From JBBDNV01 sp040877415 (GTDB taxonomy: Bacteria > Planctomycetota > Planctomycetia > Pirellulales > PALSA-1355), in contig JBBDNV010000039.1 of the NCBI GenBank assembly GCA_040877415.1, positions 1-36,511 on the forward strand: 36,511 nucleotides of DNA. Reading direction: 5' to 3'. Below the pieces are notes generated by a model. That model worked only from the letters and a program-made list of their open reading frames with translations. It was not told where the DNA came from and did no database searches. The position numbers and the translations under genes are program-made. Position 1 is the first letter of the stretch; the number at the start of each line of letters is the position of its first letter. Positions 1-8,200 of the stretch are shown in pieces.

Positions 1-1346
1 GGCGCGACTCGCTGGCGATATTTGCCGAGCACTGGACCGACCGCGGGCTAAGACTGACGCCGCGTACGCTCAACTCGATCGGTCAACTGATCGCCGAGGA
101 ACTCGGGCGCCCGGAGGACGCCTTTGATGCGGACGACATTGACGCTTCATCTAACGCGGCGGAAGGCGCGATTCTGCTTGCCGCCGCGCCGCGCCGCGGC
201 GGCGCGCAAGGGAAGCAAAAAACAACCACGGAGAAATCAACGGGCCATCGAGCCGAAGGAAAGCCATCGAAGGCGATGCCTTTCGGCAAACGGCTGCCGG
301 CCGGAGAGTGGATCCAGGGCACCGAGGGCAACGGTGTGTTCAAGCTGGACAACCCTATCGAACTCTCGACTGGCGACATCGTTAAGGAGATTGAGTACAA
401 AAAGGGACTCCCGATCTTCGACAAGTGGGCAGTTGAGGGCGAAGATATTGTCATCGCGATCACGGGAAAGCAATCCTTCGATAGATCAGAAGCCCTGAAT
501 GCGTGGAAGGAGCATACGGGCAAAGCGACACCGGAGGCAAACTTTGTTTTTCACCACGACGGCCTTACAACTGAAATTGGAAAACATAAAGGCCAGACGA
601 TCTTCACCGGACGAATGCAACTGGTGCCAAGGGAACTAAACGAGTTACCGCACATCGGGGCGGCTAGTGTGGCACGGCAGTACACGCTCGATCCCAAGGT
701 GGCCAGAGAGGTGAACGCGTTGGCAATGAAGGGCAAAGGGCCTCTGGGAACAATTCGCAAACGCATTGCCTCGAGGCTTGCAAGCCAAGCTAAGAACTTC
801 GGGAAGGCAATTCCGATTATTGGTGGAGCGATCACTTTGGTATTCTTTGCCGAGGATGTGGAAGCGCACGGCGTCGGTGGCGCAATCGTTCGCGCCACAC
901 CTCTGCTGGGGGACATCGTGGGCGCCTACGATTTGGGCAAGGAGCTTGCTGCGAACATTCGTGAACAAGCGAGAGAGAACCTGAGAGCCGCCTACGCGGA
1001 CGCCAACGACCCCATTCGACTCGCCCACACGGCGGCCCGCAGGCAGACAGCGGCCGCGTTCAATGAGCTTGCCAAGAACATTCGTGTTACAAAGTACGTG
1101 CAACCGGACGAGATGATCGACGCGATCAAGGAGCCTCTCAGGGACTTCTACGGAGAAGTCCATTGGATCTACGTCCAAATGCATCGCGGCATGAAGATCA
1201 CGCATCCACCGGGTGCTGCACCTGCCAATCCATCAGAGGAGGGCGCAATCGAGTTGCGATTGCAGCGGGCAAAAGAAAAGCTTGATCGCGAATTGAGGAA
1301 CAAGCTGCAAAAACCGCCGGTCTCCGGATCACAGTCGGTGACTTAA
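1..1346 (+). CDS. Polymorphic-toxin-like protein with WHH-type HNH nuclease domain (5' end outside window)
   Basis: The frame is open from the first complete codon (base 3) to the stop at 1344-1346, giving 447 residues with no start in the window, so the N-terminus lies upstream. An internal ATG at 276 is possible but the reading frame continues unbroken before it. Residues about 110-230 match the WHH family of HNH/EndoVII nuclease toxins: a GVFKLDNPIEL...GLPIFDKWA lead-in, then FVFHHDG (residues 181-187, the WHH position, here FHH), MQLVPRELN (205-213) and PHIGAAS (216-222), where the family usually has MQLVP..LH and HTGG. About 220 residues follow the nuclease, including a glycine-rich hydrophobic stretch (IPIIGGAITLVFF) and a charged helical tail. 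Predicted role: DNA-cleaving effector delivered to competitors, neutralised by the next gene. Composition looks less GC-rich than its neighbours (25 of 60 bases G/C at 541-600), suggesting transfer. Confidence 0.72.
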   Translation, partial: RDSLAIFAEHWTDRGLRLTPRTLNSIGQLIAEELGRPEDAFDADDIDASSNAAEGAILLAAAPRRGGAQGKQKTTTEKSTGHRAEGKPSKAMPFGKRLPAGEWIQGTEGNGVFKLDNPIELSTGDIVKEIEYKKGLPIFDKWAVEGEDIVIAITGKQSFDRSEALNAWKEHTGKATPEANFVFHHDGLTTEIGKHKGQTIFTGRMQLVPRELNELPHIGAASVARQYTLDPKVAREVNALAMKGKGPLGTIRKRIASRLASQAKNFGKAIPIIGGAITLVFFAEDVEAHGVGGAIVRATPLLGDIVGAYDLGKELAANIREQARENLRAAYADANDPIRLAHTAARRQTAAAFNELAKNIRVTKYVQPDEMIDAIKEPLRDFYGEVHWIYVQMHRGMKITHPPGAAPANPSEEGAIELRLQRAKEKLDRELRNKLQKPPVSGSQSVT

Positions 1347-1377
1347 TAACTGTCCGACACAAGCGGAGTCGCAGTTC

Positions 1378-2253
1378 ATGGATTATACGCTGCCCATCTT
1401 TGACCGACTACAGAATTGTTGGGATCCAATTACGGAGGATCAACTTCGTCAGCTCGAGGATGACTTGGACGTCGATTTTCCTGACGATTACCGAGAGTTC
1501 CTGTTGCGCTTCAATGCCGGTTACTGGCCACACGTCGTAAAGACTCGCGCGCTCCATCCAGGCGGAACTCTCGACGAAATCGGGATCGACTCGAACTTGG
1601 GTATCATCCCGGATCATCGCTTCACAGCTAGTGACATCCTGCACACTGCAGAGGCCTATTCCGACCGCATCCCGGAGAACCTCGTTCCCATCATGGACGC
1701 GATGGGTGACCCAGTCTGCATTGACCTGAGCGAAGAGAACTACGGAAAGGTTTACTATTGGGACCGCTCTCACGAAGGCATTGAGCGCGACGACCGTGCC
1801 AATCTGATCGCCGACAGTTTTACCGAGTTTCTGCTCTCTTTGACGCCATACACGGAACTGGAAACCTGGAAAGAGGAATTACCGGTGTTTCAATCTGCCG
1901 AGCGCGGCGATCGAAAAGCGGTTCTCAAGTACCTGATTGATTGCGGGAAGCCGGATATTCGCAACGCCAAGGGTTGGACGCTGCTGATGTGCGCGGCGCG
2001 AAACAGTTGGCCAAGGATCGTGGAGATGTTGTACAACGGGGGGGCGAAGCCCAACGCGCTCGATCCCGACGGCTGGAGCCCGCTGCACCATGCTGTGTGG
2101 GGCCAATCGTTCGACAGCGTCAAGCACCTGCTGGCCGCCGGGGCGGATACCGACTACCGCGATTCGCAGGGCCGCAATTTGGCGCAAATCGCCAAGGAAG
2201 AACATCACTATCGCCTGTACTATCATCTGGCACCGTACATGCCGTATCCCTGA
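1378..2253 (+). CDS. SUKH (SMI1/KNR4) domain plus ankyrin repeats, probable immunity protein
   Basis: 291 residues, beginning 31 bp after the toxin-like gene on the same strand. Residues about 17-150 look like a SUKH/SMI1-KNR4 domain: ITEDQLRQLEDDLDVDFPDD.YREFL near the start, a VPIMDAMGDPVCIDLSEEN segment and GKVYYWDRSHEG, ending in a SFTEFLLSL helix. Residues about 165-285 hold three ankyrin-type repeats (NAKGWTLLMCAARN, DPDGWSPLHHAVWG, DSQGRNLAQIAKEE). SUKH proteins are established immunity proteins for many toxins, particularly HNH/WHH nucleases, and ankyrin repeats also occur in immunity proteins. Order and spacing make it the likely inhibitor of the upstream nuclease. The protein has no signal peptide, fitting cytoplasmic neutralisation. 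The domain call is firm; the pairing is inferred from context. Confidence 0.82.
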   Translation: MDYTLPIFDRLQNCWDPITEDQLRQLEDDLDVDFPDDYREFLLRFNAGYWPHVVKTRALHPGGTLDEIGIDSNLGIIPDHRFTASDILHTAEAYSDRIPENLVPIMDAMGDPVCIDLSEENYGKVYYWDRSHEGIERDDRANLIADSFTEFLLSLTPYTELETWKEELPVFQSAERGDRKAVLKYLIDCGKPDIRNAKGWTLLMCAARNSWPRIVEMLYNGGAKPNALDPDGWSPLHHAVWGQSFDSVKHLLAAGADTDYRDSQGRNLAQIAKEEHHYRLYYHLAPYMPYP

Positions 2254-2269
2254 AACCGAATGGGCATGC

Positions 2270-2298
2270 AAAAAGGGACGCAGCCTGCATCCCCTTTT
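2270..2298. terminator. Hairpin with A/T flanks, probable bidirectional terminator
   Basis: AAAAGGGA pairs with TCCC(C)TTTT, followed by GCA/TGC around a GCC loop, 17 bp after the immunity-gene stop and 95 bp beyond the 3' end of the minus-strand HD gene. A-tract and T-tract on either side would allow termination in both directions between these convergent genes. One C bulge and one mismatch are present. Confidence 0.6.
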
Positions 2299-2393
2299 CT
2301 CGGGCCGCCGTCGCTGGGTTTGAATTCACCGAAGTATCCGCCAGCCGCGCCGGGCGCCAAATAGACGATCTACATAGGACCGGTGCCGATTCT

Positions 2394-2978
2394 TCACGTC
2401 TCGCCGCGGCCGGCGGCGGCGAGATGCTCGAGCTCGGCCACCGCGCGCTCGAGTTGGCCTAACAGAGGAGTGCCTTGCAGCTTATCGAATCGCGTGGCGA
2501 TGGTTCGGAAGTACCAAAGCGCGCCTTCGCGGCCGGCCGTAAAGCGCTGCCAGACCGATTCGCCGTACACGCGGTAATCGTCGATCGTCGAGCGCGCGTT
2601 GTAGAGTTTGTCGGCCGCCGAAACGAGCTGCGCCGAGCGGCCGGCGTCCGAAACTTGCGCGATATAGGCCTCCTTGCGCTCGCGCCACGGGGGCTTGGGC
2701 GTGGTGTCGGAATCGGTGCAGCCGTCGACAATCTCGGCCACCACGGGCCCGAAACGCCGGCGAATTTCCTCGAGCCGCGGCGCGCCCCCCTGGTCTTCGA
2801 CGGCGTCGTGCAGCAGCGCCCCGATCGCTTCGTCCTCGCTGCCGCCGTGTTCCAGCACGATGGCCGTCACGCCCAGCAGGTGAGAAATGTACGGCGCGCC
2901 CGAGCCTTTGCGGCGCTGGCCGGCATGGAGCTCCGAGGCGTAGACGAGCGCTTCGTTGAATCGCGCGCTGGTGCGCAT
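2394..2978 (-). CDS. HD-domain phosphohydrolase, SpoT/MESH1-like
   Basis: 194 residues from the ATG at 2978, chosen over an in-frame GTG at 3032 because AAGGG lies 9 nt upstream and because the family normally begins near ARFNEALVYASELHAGQRRKG. HD metal ligands are visible: H33 (ISHLLG), H57-D58 (LLHDAVED) and D123 (AADKLYNAR). The layout resembles the hydrolase half of RelA/SpoT and the small MESH1-type enzymes that remove pyrophosphate from (p)ppGpp. No synthetase or TGS/ACT domain is present. The substrate is therefore inferred; other phosphorylated nucleotides are possible. It lies 98 bp downstream of the stop of the minus-strand phosphodiesterase-fold gene and may be cotranscribed with it. 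Confidence 0.85.
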   Translation of the reverse strand: MRTSARFNEALVYASELHAGQRRKGSGAPYISHLLGVTAIVLEHGGSEDEAIGALLHDAVEDQGGAPRLEEIRRRFGPVVAEIVDGCTDSDTTPKPPWRERKEAYIAQVSDAGRSAQLVSAADKLYNARSTIDDYRVYGESVWQRFTAGREGALWYFRTIATRFDKLQGTPLLGQLERAVAELEHLAAAGRGET

Positions 2979-3076
2979 CACGCCGAACCCTTGGTTGAAT
3001 ACCAGGACTGGCTCCGAGCCGACTGAGGCCACCTCGACGACGGAGCCGCGAGGCGCCTGTCCCGCTTTTCAACAGT

Positions 3077-4057
3077 CTACTTGCTCGTCGCGTTGAACGG
3101 CCGGGTGGCGATGCGGCCGCGCGGCCCGCCTTCCAGCAAGCCGAACTCGGCCCACACCGGCTGGTGGTCCGAGATCGCCAGCGCTTCTTCAACCGTCAGG
3201 TTGAACTCGCGGATCATATCGAACACGCCCCAGCGGCCAGTGTACTCGGTGGTGGCCAGCTCGGAAAAGATGATGTTGTCGTATTGTTTCGTGCCGCGCG
3301 TGTTGGTGGCCACGCGCGAAACGGCCCAGTGGATGGCGGAAATCCGGCCCAGGCGGCCCAGATGGGCTTCGTCGACGTTCAAATCGCCCAACAGGATCAC
3401 GTCGTCTTCGCCTCGCCCGTCGTCGCGCACCGCGCGAAATACGTCGGCCAGCGCATCGAGCTCCCGGCCGGTTTCGTCCGGATCCGTGTGAATATTGACC
3501 AGTGTAAAGGTGAACGCCTGATCCGCCGGCGGGCCGCGCACGCGAAACCAGCCCACGAGCGGTTCGCGATGCAGCAGGTCGTCGGGATCCGAAACGGTGT
3601 ACAGCGCCGCGCGATCGATTTCGATGCTGGCCGTGTCGAAGACAAACGCGTATTGCTCCTTGCTCGACGAGCGCCCCAGCCGCGGCCCGATGACGTAATC
3701 GTAATGGCGCCCCGTGAGGTTGATCTCGTCGACGAACCGCGGCAGGATGGTTTGCGTGGAGCGAATTTCCTGAATGGCAACGACGTCGAAACGCCGCACG
3801 ATTTCGGCCAAAAGATGCGTGATCCGCGGATCGCCAAGCTTCTTCTCGCCGAATACCTGGATGTTGAACGACGCCACGTGGATCGCGTTGCCGTCGCGCT
3901 CGACGCCCGGCAGATTTGAACCGTAGGTCTCGCCGACGCCGCCGCTCTTCGGGCTCAGCGTCAGCCCGCCCAGTCCTTCAATCGTGTAATGCCGCGAAAA
4001 GTACCAGCCGCCACAAGCAACGGCCGAGCCGATCACCAGAAGGAGAAACTTGCGCAT
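3077..4057 (-). CDS. Secreted or anchored endonuclease/exonuclease/phosphatase family protein
   Basis: 326 residues from the ATG at 4057, preceded by GGAGG at 5 nt spacing; the ATG at 4069 has no comparable site. Residues 1-20 (MRKFLLLVIGSAVACGGWYF) form a signal peptide or anchor. The DNase I-like fold motifs occur in order: N65 in ASFNIQVFG, E97 in VVAIQEIRS, H190 in LVNIHTD, D225 and N227 in LLGDLNVD, and D297-H298 in ISDHQPVW. All catalytic positions of the family are present, so it should be an active metal-dependent phosphodiesterase or nuclease outside the cytoplasm. The substrate (DNA, phospholipid or other phosphodiester) cannot be read from sequence. The closest look is to small DNase I-type nucleases. 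Confidence 0.88.
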   Translation of the reverse strand: MRKFLLLVIGSAVACGGWYFSRHYTIEGLGGLTLSPKSGGVGETYGSNLPGVERDGNAIHVASFNIQVFGEKKLGDPRITHLLAEIVRRFDVVAIQEIRSTQTILPRFVDEINLTGRHYDYVIGPRLGRSSSKEQYAFVFDTASIEIDRAALYTVSDPDDLLHREPLVGWFRVRGPPADQAFTFTLVNIHTDPDETGRELDALADVFRAVRDDGRGEDDVILLGDLNVDEAHLGRLGRISAIHWAVSRVATNTRGTKQYDNIIFSELATTEYTGRWGVFDMIREFNLTVEEALAISDHQPVWAEFGLLEGGPRGRIATRPFNATSK

Positions 4058-4231
4058 GGGCCCCTCCATGGGCGAACGTGAGTCTTGCGGGCGATTGCGT
4101 CGTGCGTCGCGCGCGAGAGCGTGGCGGTTTTGGGTCGCCTAGACTAGTCAAACGCGACCGTGCGATCCAGGGCAATTCGCGGCATACGGCCGAGCCGATG
4201 TGCCTCGGCCGGCTTCCAGCAGTGCCGCGTG

Positions 4232-4741
4232 CTAGCGGCGCGCTTCGCGGACCAGATGACGCAACTCCGGCACGATGATCCGCTCGACGGCCAAACGGAC
4301 CGCGGCGGGTGAGCCCGGCATGGTCAACACGACGGTCCGGCCCAGCAGGCCGCCCGTGGCACGGCTGAGCATGGCGGCCGGGCCAATCTCCTGGAAACTC
4401 AGCATGCGAAACAATTCGCCGTAGCCCGCTAGCGGCCGAGTCAAAAGCGCCGTGACCGTTTCGTACGTCTGGTCGCGGCTGCTGATGCCCGTGCCGCCGG
4501 TTAACAGCACGGCGTCGATGCGCGCGTCGGCGGCAAGTTTTTCCAACAGGATCCGCATGAGCGACGGCTCGTCGGGAATGATCTCGCGCGCCGCGACCTC
4601 GAATCCCGCCGCGGACAACAGGTCGCACAGCGTCTGACCGCCGGTGTCGGTCTGGGGGGTGCGCGTGTCGCTGACCGTCACGACGGCGCAGGCGACGTTC
4701 TCGGGCGCGCTTGTGCGGTGAGTATCGGGAACCTGGCTCAT
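4232..4741 (-). CDS. moaB: Molybdopterin adenylyltransferase-like protein (MoaB/MogA family)
   Basis: 169 residues from the ATG at 4741 (longer upstream reading is untranslated). Family signatures are clear: VVTVSDTR near residue 22, LLTGGTGISSRDQTYE at 79-94, the FRMLSFQEIG segment at 111-120, AAMLSRATGG, and MPGSPAAVRLA at 141-151. These surround the molybdopterin pocket. The enzyme adenylylates molybdopterin before molybdenum insertion in cofactor synthesis, acting in the cytoplasm. Size matches stand-alone MoaB/MogA (about 160-195 residues). No other moa/moe gene lies in the window, so it sits apart from a cofactor operon. MoaB versus MogA naming is not settled by sequence alone. The divergent HEAT gene starts 92 bp away. 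Confidence 0.92.
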   Translation of the reverse strand: MSQVPDTHRTSAPENVACAVVTVSDTRTPQTDTGGQTLCDLLSAAGFEVAAREIIPDEPSLMRILLEKLAADARIDAVLLTGGTGISSRDQTYETVTALLTRPLAGYGELFRMLSFQEIGPAAMLSRATGGLLGRTVVLTMPGSPAAVRLAVERIIVPELRHLVREARR

Positions 4742-4833
4742 CGGCTTACCTGACGACGGCGAAAACCCGGCGAATCCGGCCGATTTGCGGCGCTTGGATT
4801 CGCCATGATCCGTACCGACAAGTATACTGAAGG

Positions 4834-6147
4834 ATGGCGTCGGCTCCCATTTGGGTTTTCCAAGCGCACGTGCGAAACGCATCCCCATCCGCCGTGACCG
4901 TCGTCTGGCGCGCCGGCCGGCTCTGCCGTGCCGCGGTTGCTTTCGCGCTTTGGGCCGGCGCTTTGGGCGGCCCGTTGGCCGGCCGGGGGCGCGCGGATGT
5001 CTTCGTGCTCCAGAGCGCCGGCGAAGTGCGCGGCGAGCTGGTGAACCGCGACGAATCGCCGCGCAAGGCCTACGTCATCAAGACCGCCAGTGGCGGACTG
5101 GTCACGCTCGAAGCCGATCAGGTCAAAGAGGTCAGGCGGCAGAGCCCCGTTGAAATGAAATACGACCAGATCCTCCCCAAGTGCCCCGACACGGTCGACG
5201 GCCATTGGAAGCTGGCCGAATGGTGCCGCGAGAATCGGCTGACCAAAGAGCGCAAGATCCAGCTTGAGCGAATCATCGAGCTCGATCCTAACCACGCCGA
5301 TGCGCGGCACGGATTAGGCTACAGCCAGATCGGCGGCCGCTGGGTCACACAAGAGCAGTTGATGATCGAAAACGGCTACGTGCGGTCCAAGATCGCCCCG
5401 GGCAAATGGGTGCTCCCGCAGGAAGAGACCCTGCTCGAACAACAAAACAAATCGACCAAGGCCCAATTGGAGTGGAACGCCAAGCTCAAGCGCTTTAGCA
5501 ACTGGCTGGGAACCGAAAAGGGCCCGCAGGCGGTGGCCGGCATCAAGGCCATCGACGATCCGTTCGCGGTCGGTGCCCTGGCCAAATACCTGCAAGCCGA
5601 CAGCCGCCGCGACGCGCGCCTGTTGTACGTCTTGGCGCTCTCGCGGATCAACTCTCCGGCCGCTATGGAGGTGCTGGTCGGCGTGTCGCTGTCGGACCAC
5701 GATGAGGAAATCCGCCTGGCCACACTCGACCAGGTGGTCTCGCACAATTACAAACCCGCCGTGGCACGGTACGTAAAGGCGCTCAAGCACAAAGACAACC
5801 TGGTCGTCAATCTCGCGGCGGTTGGCCTGAGGGAGATGAAGGACGCCAGCGCCATCGGCCCTTTGATCGACGCGCTGGTGACCACGCACACCTTCCGCAT
5901 TCAAACGGGCCAACCCGGGCAAACGACCACCACCTTCGGCACCGGGCCGAACTCCGGCGGGTTCAGCATGGGCGGCAGCAAGGTCGAAATCATCAAGCGA
6001 CAGTTCGAGAACCGCGCCGTGCTGCAAGCCTTGGTCGATTTGACCGGCGGCGTCAGTTACAATTTCGACGTCAAGGCCTGGAAATACTGGTACGTGGCGC
6101 AGAAAAAACCCAAAACTCTCGACGCGCGCCGCGATTCGACCCAATAG
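4834..6147 (+). CDS. Exported HEAT-repeat protein, planctomycete-type, function unknown
   Basis: 437 residues. An N-terminal arginine-containing stretch then a hydrophobic segment (AAVAFALWAGALGGPLAG) ending near GRGRADV looks like a signal peptide. Residues about 54-105 form a small beta-rich segment (DVFVLQSAGEVRGELVNRDE, then VTLEADQVKEV) resembling periplasmic substrate-modification-type sensing modules. A helical region with a TPR-like unit (RIIELDPNHADARHGLGY) follows, then HEAT-like repeats from about 235 to 350. The start is uncertain: a TATACT hexamer at 4823-4828 lies just before the ATG, so in-frame GTG codons at 4870 or 4894 could be used instead. Probably a periplasmic scaffold; no catalytic motif is visible. 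It is followed 20 bp later by the CoA-binding gene. Confidence 0.8.
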   Translation: MASAPIWVFQAHVRNASPSAVTVVWRAGRLCRAAVAFALWAGALGGPLAGRGRADVFVLQSAGEVRGELVNRDESPRKAYVIKTASGGLVTLEADQVKEVRRQSPVEMKYDQILPKCPDTVDGHWKLAEWCRENRLTKERKIQLERIIELDPNHADARHGLGYSQIGGRWVTQEQLMIENGYVRSKIAPGKWVLPQEETLLEQQNKSTKAQLEWNAKLKRFSNWLGTEKGPQAVAGIKAIDDPFAVGALAKYLQADSRRDARLLYVLALSRINSPAAMEVLVGVSLSDHDEEIRLATLDQVVSHNYKPAVARYVKALKHKDNLVVNLAAVGLREMKDASAIGPLIDALVTTHTFRIQTGQPGQTTTTFGTGPNSGGFSMGGSKVEIIKRQFENRAVLQALVDLTGGVSYNFDVKAWKYWYVAQKKPKTLDARRDSTQ

Positions 6148-6167
6148 ACGCGCAAGCGCCATCGCTC

Positions 6168-6548
6168 ATGTCCAAGCCCACCGTCGCCATCCTGGGCGCC
6201 AGCGCCGACCGCTCGAAGTTCGGCAATAAATCGATGCGCGCCCACTTGCGGGCCGGCTACGACGTGTATCCGGTGAATCCCAAAGGGGGCGAAATCGAAG
6301 GGTTGGCCGCGTATGCCACGCTGGCCGACGTGCCGCTTGCGCGGCTCGATCGGATCAGCGTTTACCTGCCGCCCGTCGTGGGGCTGGCCATGCTCGAGGA
6401 AATCGCCGCCGCCGGCTGCCACGAAGTGTGGTTCAACCCGGGCAGCGAAAGTCCGGAGATTCTCGAGCGGGCCCGCGCGCTCGAAATCCCCGCCACGGCC
6501 GGTTGCAGCATCGTCAATCTCGGGTTCAGCCCGACGGAGTTCCCGTAG
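6168..6548 (+). CDS. CoA-binding domain protein (YccU-like)
   Basis: 126 residues, a single Rossmann-like CoA-binding domain of the CoA_binding_2 type. It begins with TVAILGASADRSKFGNKS, continues with YDVYPVNPKGGEIEG, then RISVYLPP and EVWFNPGSESPEI, and ends with the TAGCSIVNLG segment. This is the expected full length for small stand-alone members (about 120-145 residues). These proteins bind CoA or nucleotide but their physiological role is poorly defined. It follows the HEAT gene by 20 bp and is probably cotranscribed. No catalytic partner domain such as acyl-CoA synthetase is fused. Confidence 0.9.
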   Translation: MSKPTVAILGASADRSKFGNKSMRAHLRAGYDVYPVNPKGGEIEGLAAYATLADVPLARLDRISVYLPPVVGLAMLEEIAAAGCHEVWFNPGSESPEILERARALEIPATAGCSIVNLGFSPTEFP

Positions 6549-6562
6549 GAATTGCAATGCAA

Positions 6563-6603
6563 TGGGGGTCGTGAGTCTTCAGAACTCCCGCCCCACTTTT
6601 CTT
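6563..6603 (+). terminator. Possible rho-independent terminator after the CoA-binding gene
   Basis: TGGGG at 6563-6567 can pair with CCCCA at 6591-6595, with GAGT/ACTC pairing inside, followed by TTTTCTT. It begins 14 bp after the stop codon. Internal loops make the stem imperfect, so confidence is moderate. Confidence 0.4.
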
Positions 6604-6620
6604 CAAGATCTCCGGGCGGT

Positions 6621-7982
6621 TCACGCCGCCTGGCCCGCGCTGCCCAGATTCGCGCGTCGTCGGGGGAACCAGCCTTCGCCGAGCACCGATAGCGCCACGC
6701 GATCTTCCAGGTTCGGGCGGAAGATCGTCAACAGCACCAAAGGCAAGTACCAGGCCATGTACAGCCCGCCGTCGTTCGGGAGCCAGAATTGCGTTCCCAG
6801 CATGACCGCCGCCGAGCAGCTCATCAGCGTGCCGAGGTTTTTCTGCGCCGGCCAAATCGCCAGGCTGATGCAAAACGCCACCAACAGCACCAGCACCGGG
6901 TAGCGATACGCCGGATCGAGAATCTCGAATCCCCAGAAGCCCTGCAAACTCCTGGGCACCAGACTCGTCCAGCCAAACATGTCTTGGACCTGCGAGGCAA
7001 ACGCGGCCAGGCTATCGGAGGTAAACGCCAGCGAAGCGACCAATACGGCCAGCGTTGACGCGACTCCTACCGAAAACCGCAACAGGCCCCGCTGCCAGTA
7101 AAAACCCAGCCATAACGGCAGCAGGAATACCGGATAATAGATCACGCCAATGGCCAGCCCCATCAGCATCCCGGAAACGAGCGGCCGCCGGTACGTCGCC
7201 ACGGCCCACACCAAAAGCGCGGCCGGCAAGACGTGGTCGACGCGGCCGGTCAACTGGGCCGTGTAGGGCAAAAACAAATACAGCGTGGCCGACGCGATGC
7301 CCGTGCGAATGTTGTCGAAATGCCGGTAGCCAATCAGCACGATTCCAATCACGACGGCCAGGTGCGAAAGGATGGCCATCGTGCGGGCCGTGGCGATGCG
7401 GATCCGGTCGCGGCGCAAGTCGCGCTCCTGCGGAGTCTGGCGCGCCGTATCCTCGATCATCAGCGCTTGCGTCGAGAGGCTGGGCAGCAAGTGCAAAAGC
7501 GGATAGCCCGGCCCGTGCGTGGCCAGGTCGCGTACTTCCTCGGGGCCGGGCGATTCGAGGGCTTGCACCTTTTCGGCCCCTTTCACGCCGGCCAGGTCGT
7601 CGGGCTCCATCCGGCTGTTGACGACGTTGGCCATCAGGAAAATGAGCATGGAAACGCCCAGAAACGTCATGCCGCCGGCCGACAGATTCGGCTCCAACAG
7701 GGGGCGGCGGACCATGATCGGATCCAAAAACAGCCGAATCATGAACAACCCGCCGGTCGCGAACAGCCATACGTAGCCGATTTGCTCGATGCCGCGATCC
7801 TGATTCGACAGCCCGAATTCGACCATCAACAGCCCAGGCGCAAGCATCACCAGCCCAAGCAGGTCCAGGTTGCGCACGCTGAAGACGCGGCTGAATTTGA
7901 AATACAAGGCGATGGTCAATAGCGACGACAGGTAAACCCAAGTCGTGGGATTGACCTTCTGATAAAAAAGAATTCCGTTCAT
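6621..7982 (-). CDS. Polytopic inner-membrane protein, function unknown
   Basis: 453 residues from the ATG at 7982, supported by GGGGA just upstream. Much longer in-frame upstream reading exists but has no protein-like hydrophobic pattern and overlaps the neighbouring 3' region. About ten hydrophobic segments are visible, for example WVYLSSLLTIALYF, LLGLVMLAPGLLMVEF, MTFLGVSMLIFLMANVV, LAVVIGIVLIGY, VIYYPVFLLPLWLGFYW and VGVASTLAVLVASLAF. A charged cytoplasmic or periplasmic loop lies around residues 125-205. Acidic motifs of glycosyltransferases were looked for and not convincingly found, though the overall shape (loops, YYP, GLYMAWYLPLVLL at the end) is reminiscent of GT-C type proteins such as DUF2029 members. 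I do not recognise the family. Confidence 0.85.
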   Translation of the reverse strand: MNGILFYQKVNPTTWVYLSSLLTIALYFKFSRVFSVRNLDLLGLVMLAPGLLMVEFGLSNQDRGIEQIGYVWLFATGGLFMIRLFLDPIMVRRPLLEPNLSAGGMTFLGVSMLIFLMANVVNSRMEPDDLAGVKGAEKVQALESPGPEEVRDLATHGPGYPLLHLLPSLSTQALMIEDTARQTPQERDLRRDRIRIATARTMAILSHLAVVIGIVLIGYRHFDNIRTGIASATLYLFLPYTAQLTGRVDHVLPAALLVWAVATYRRPLVSGMLMGLAIGVIYYPVFLLPLWLGFYWQRGLLRFSVGVASTLAVLVASLAFTSDSLAAFASQVQDMFGWTSLVPRSLQGFWGFEILDPAYRYPVLVLLVAFCISLAIWPAQKNLGTLMSCSAAVMLGTQFWLPNDGGLYMAWYLPLVLLTIFRPNLEDRVALSVLGEGWFPRRRANLGSAGQAA

Positions 7983-8200
7983 GCTTCCCCGCGCGCTGCT
8001 GTTGGAAGTGCCCTGTAGAATAAGGACATCCGTCGGGCCCGAGGAGCCACCGGCCCGAGATTCCGCCCAAGTCCCGCAAACTGCCTTTCCGTGGCGCAAC
8101 CTGAAAGATAAGATATCCCCCCATTTTTGCAAGGAGGCGCGAGCGGCCGGGCGGGTATAGAAAAAATGGCCGCTTCGGGGCGATCGGGGGCGCTCGAGGC

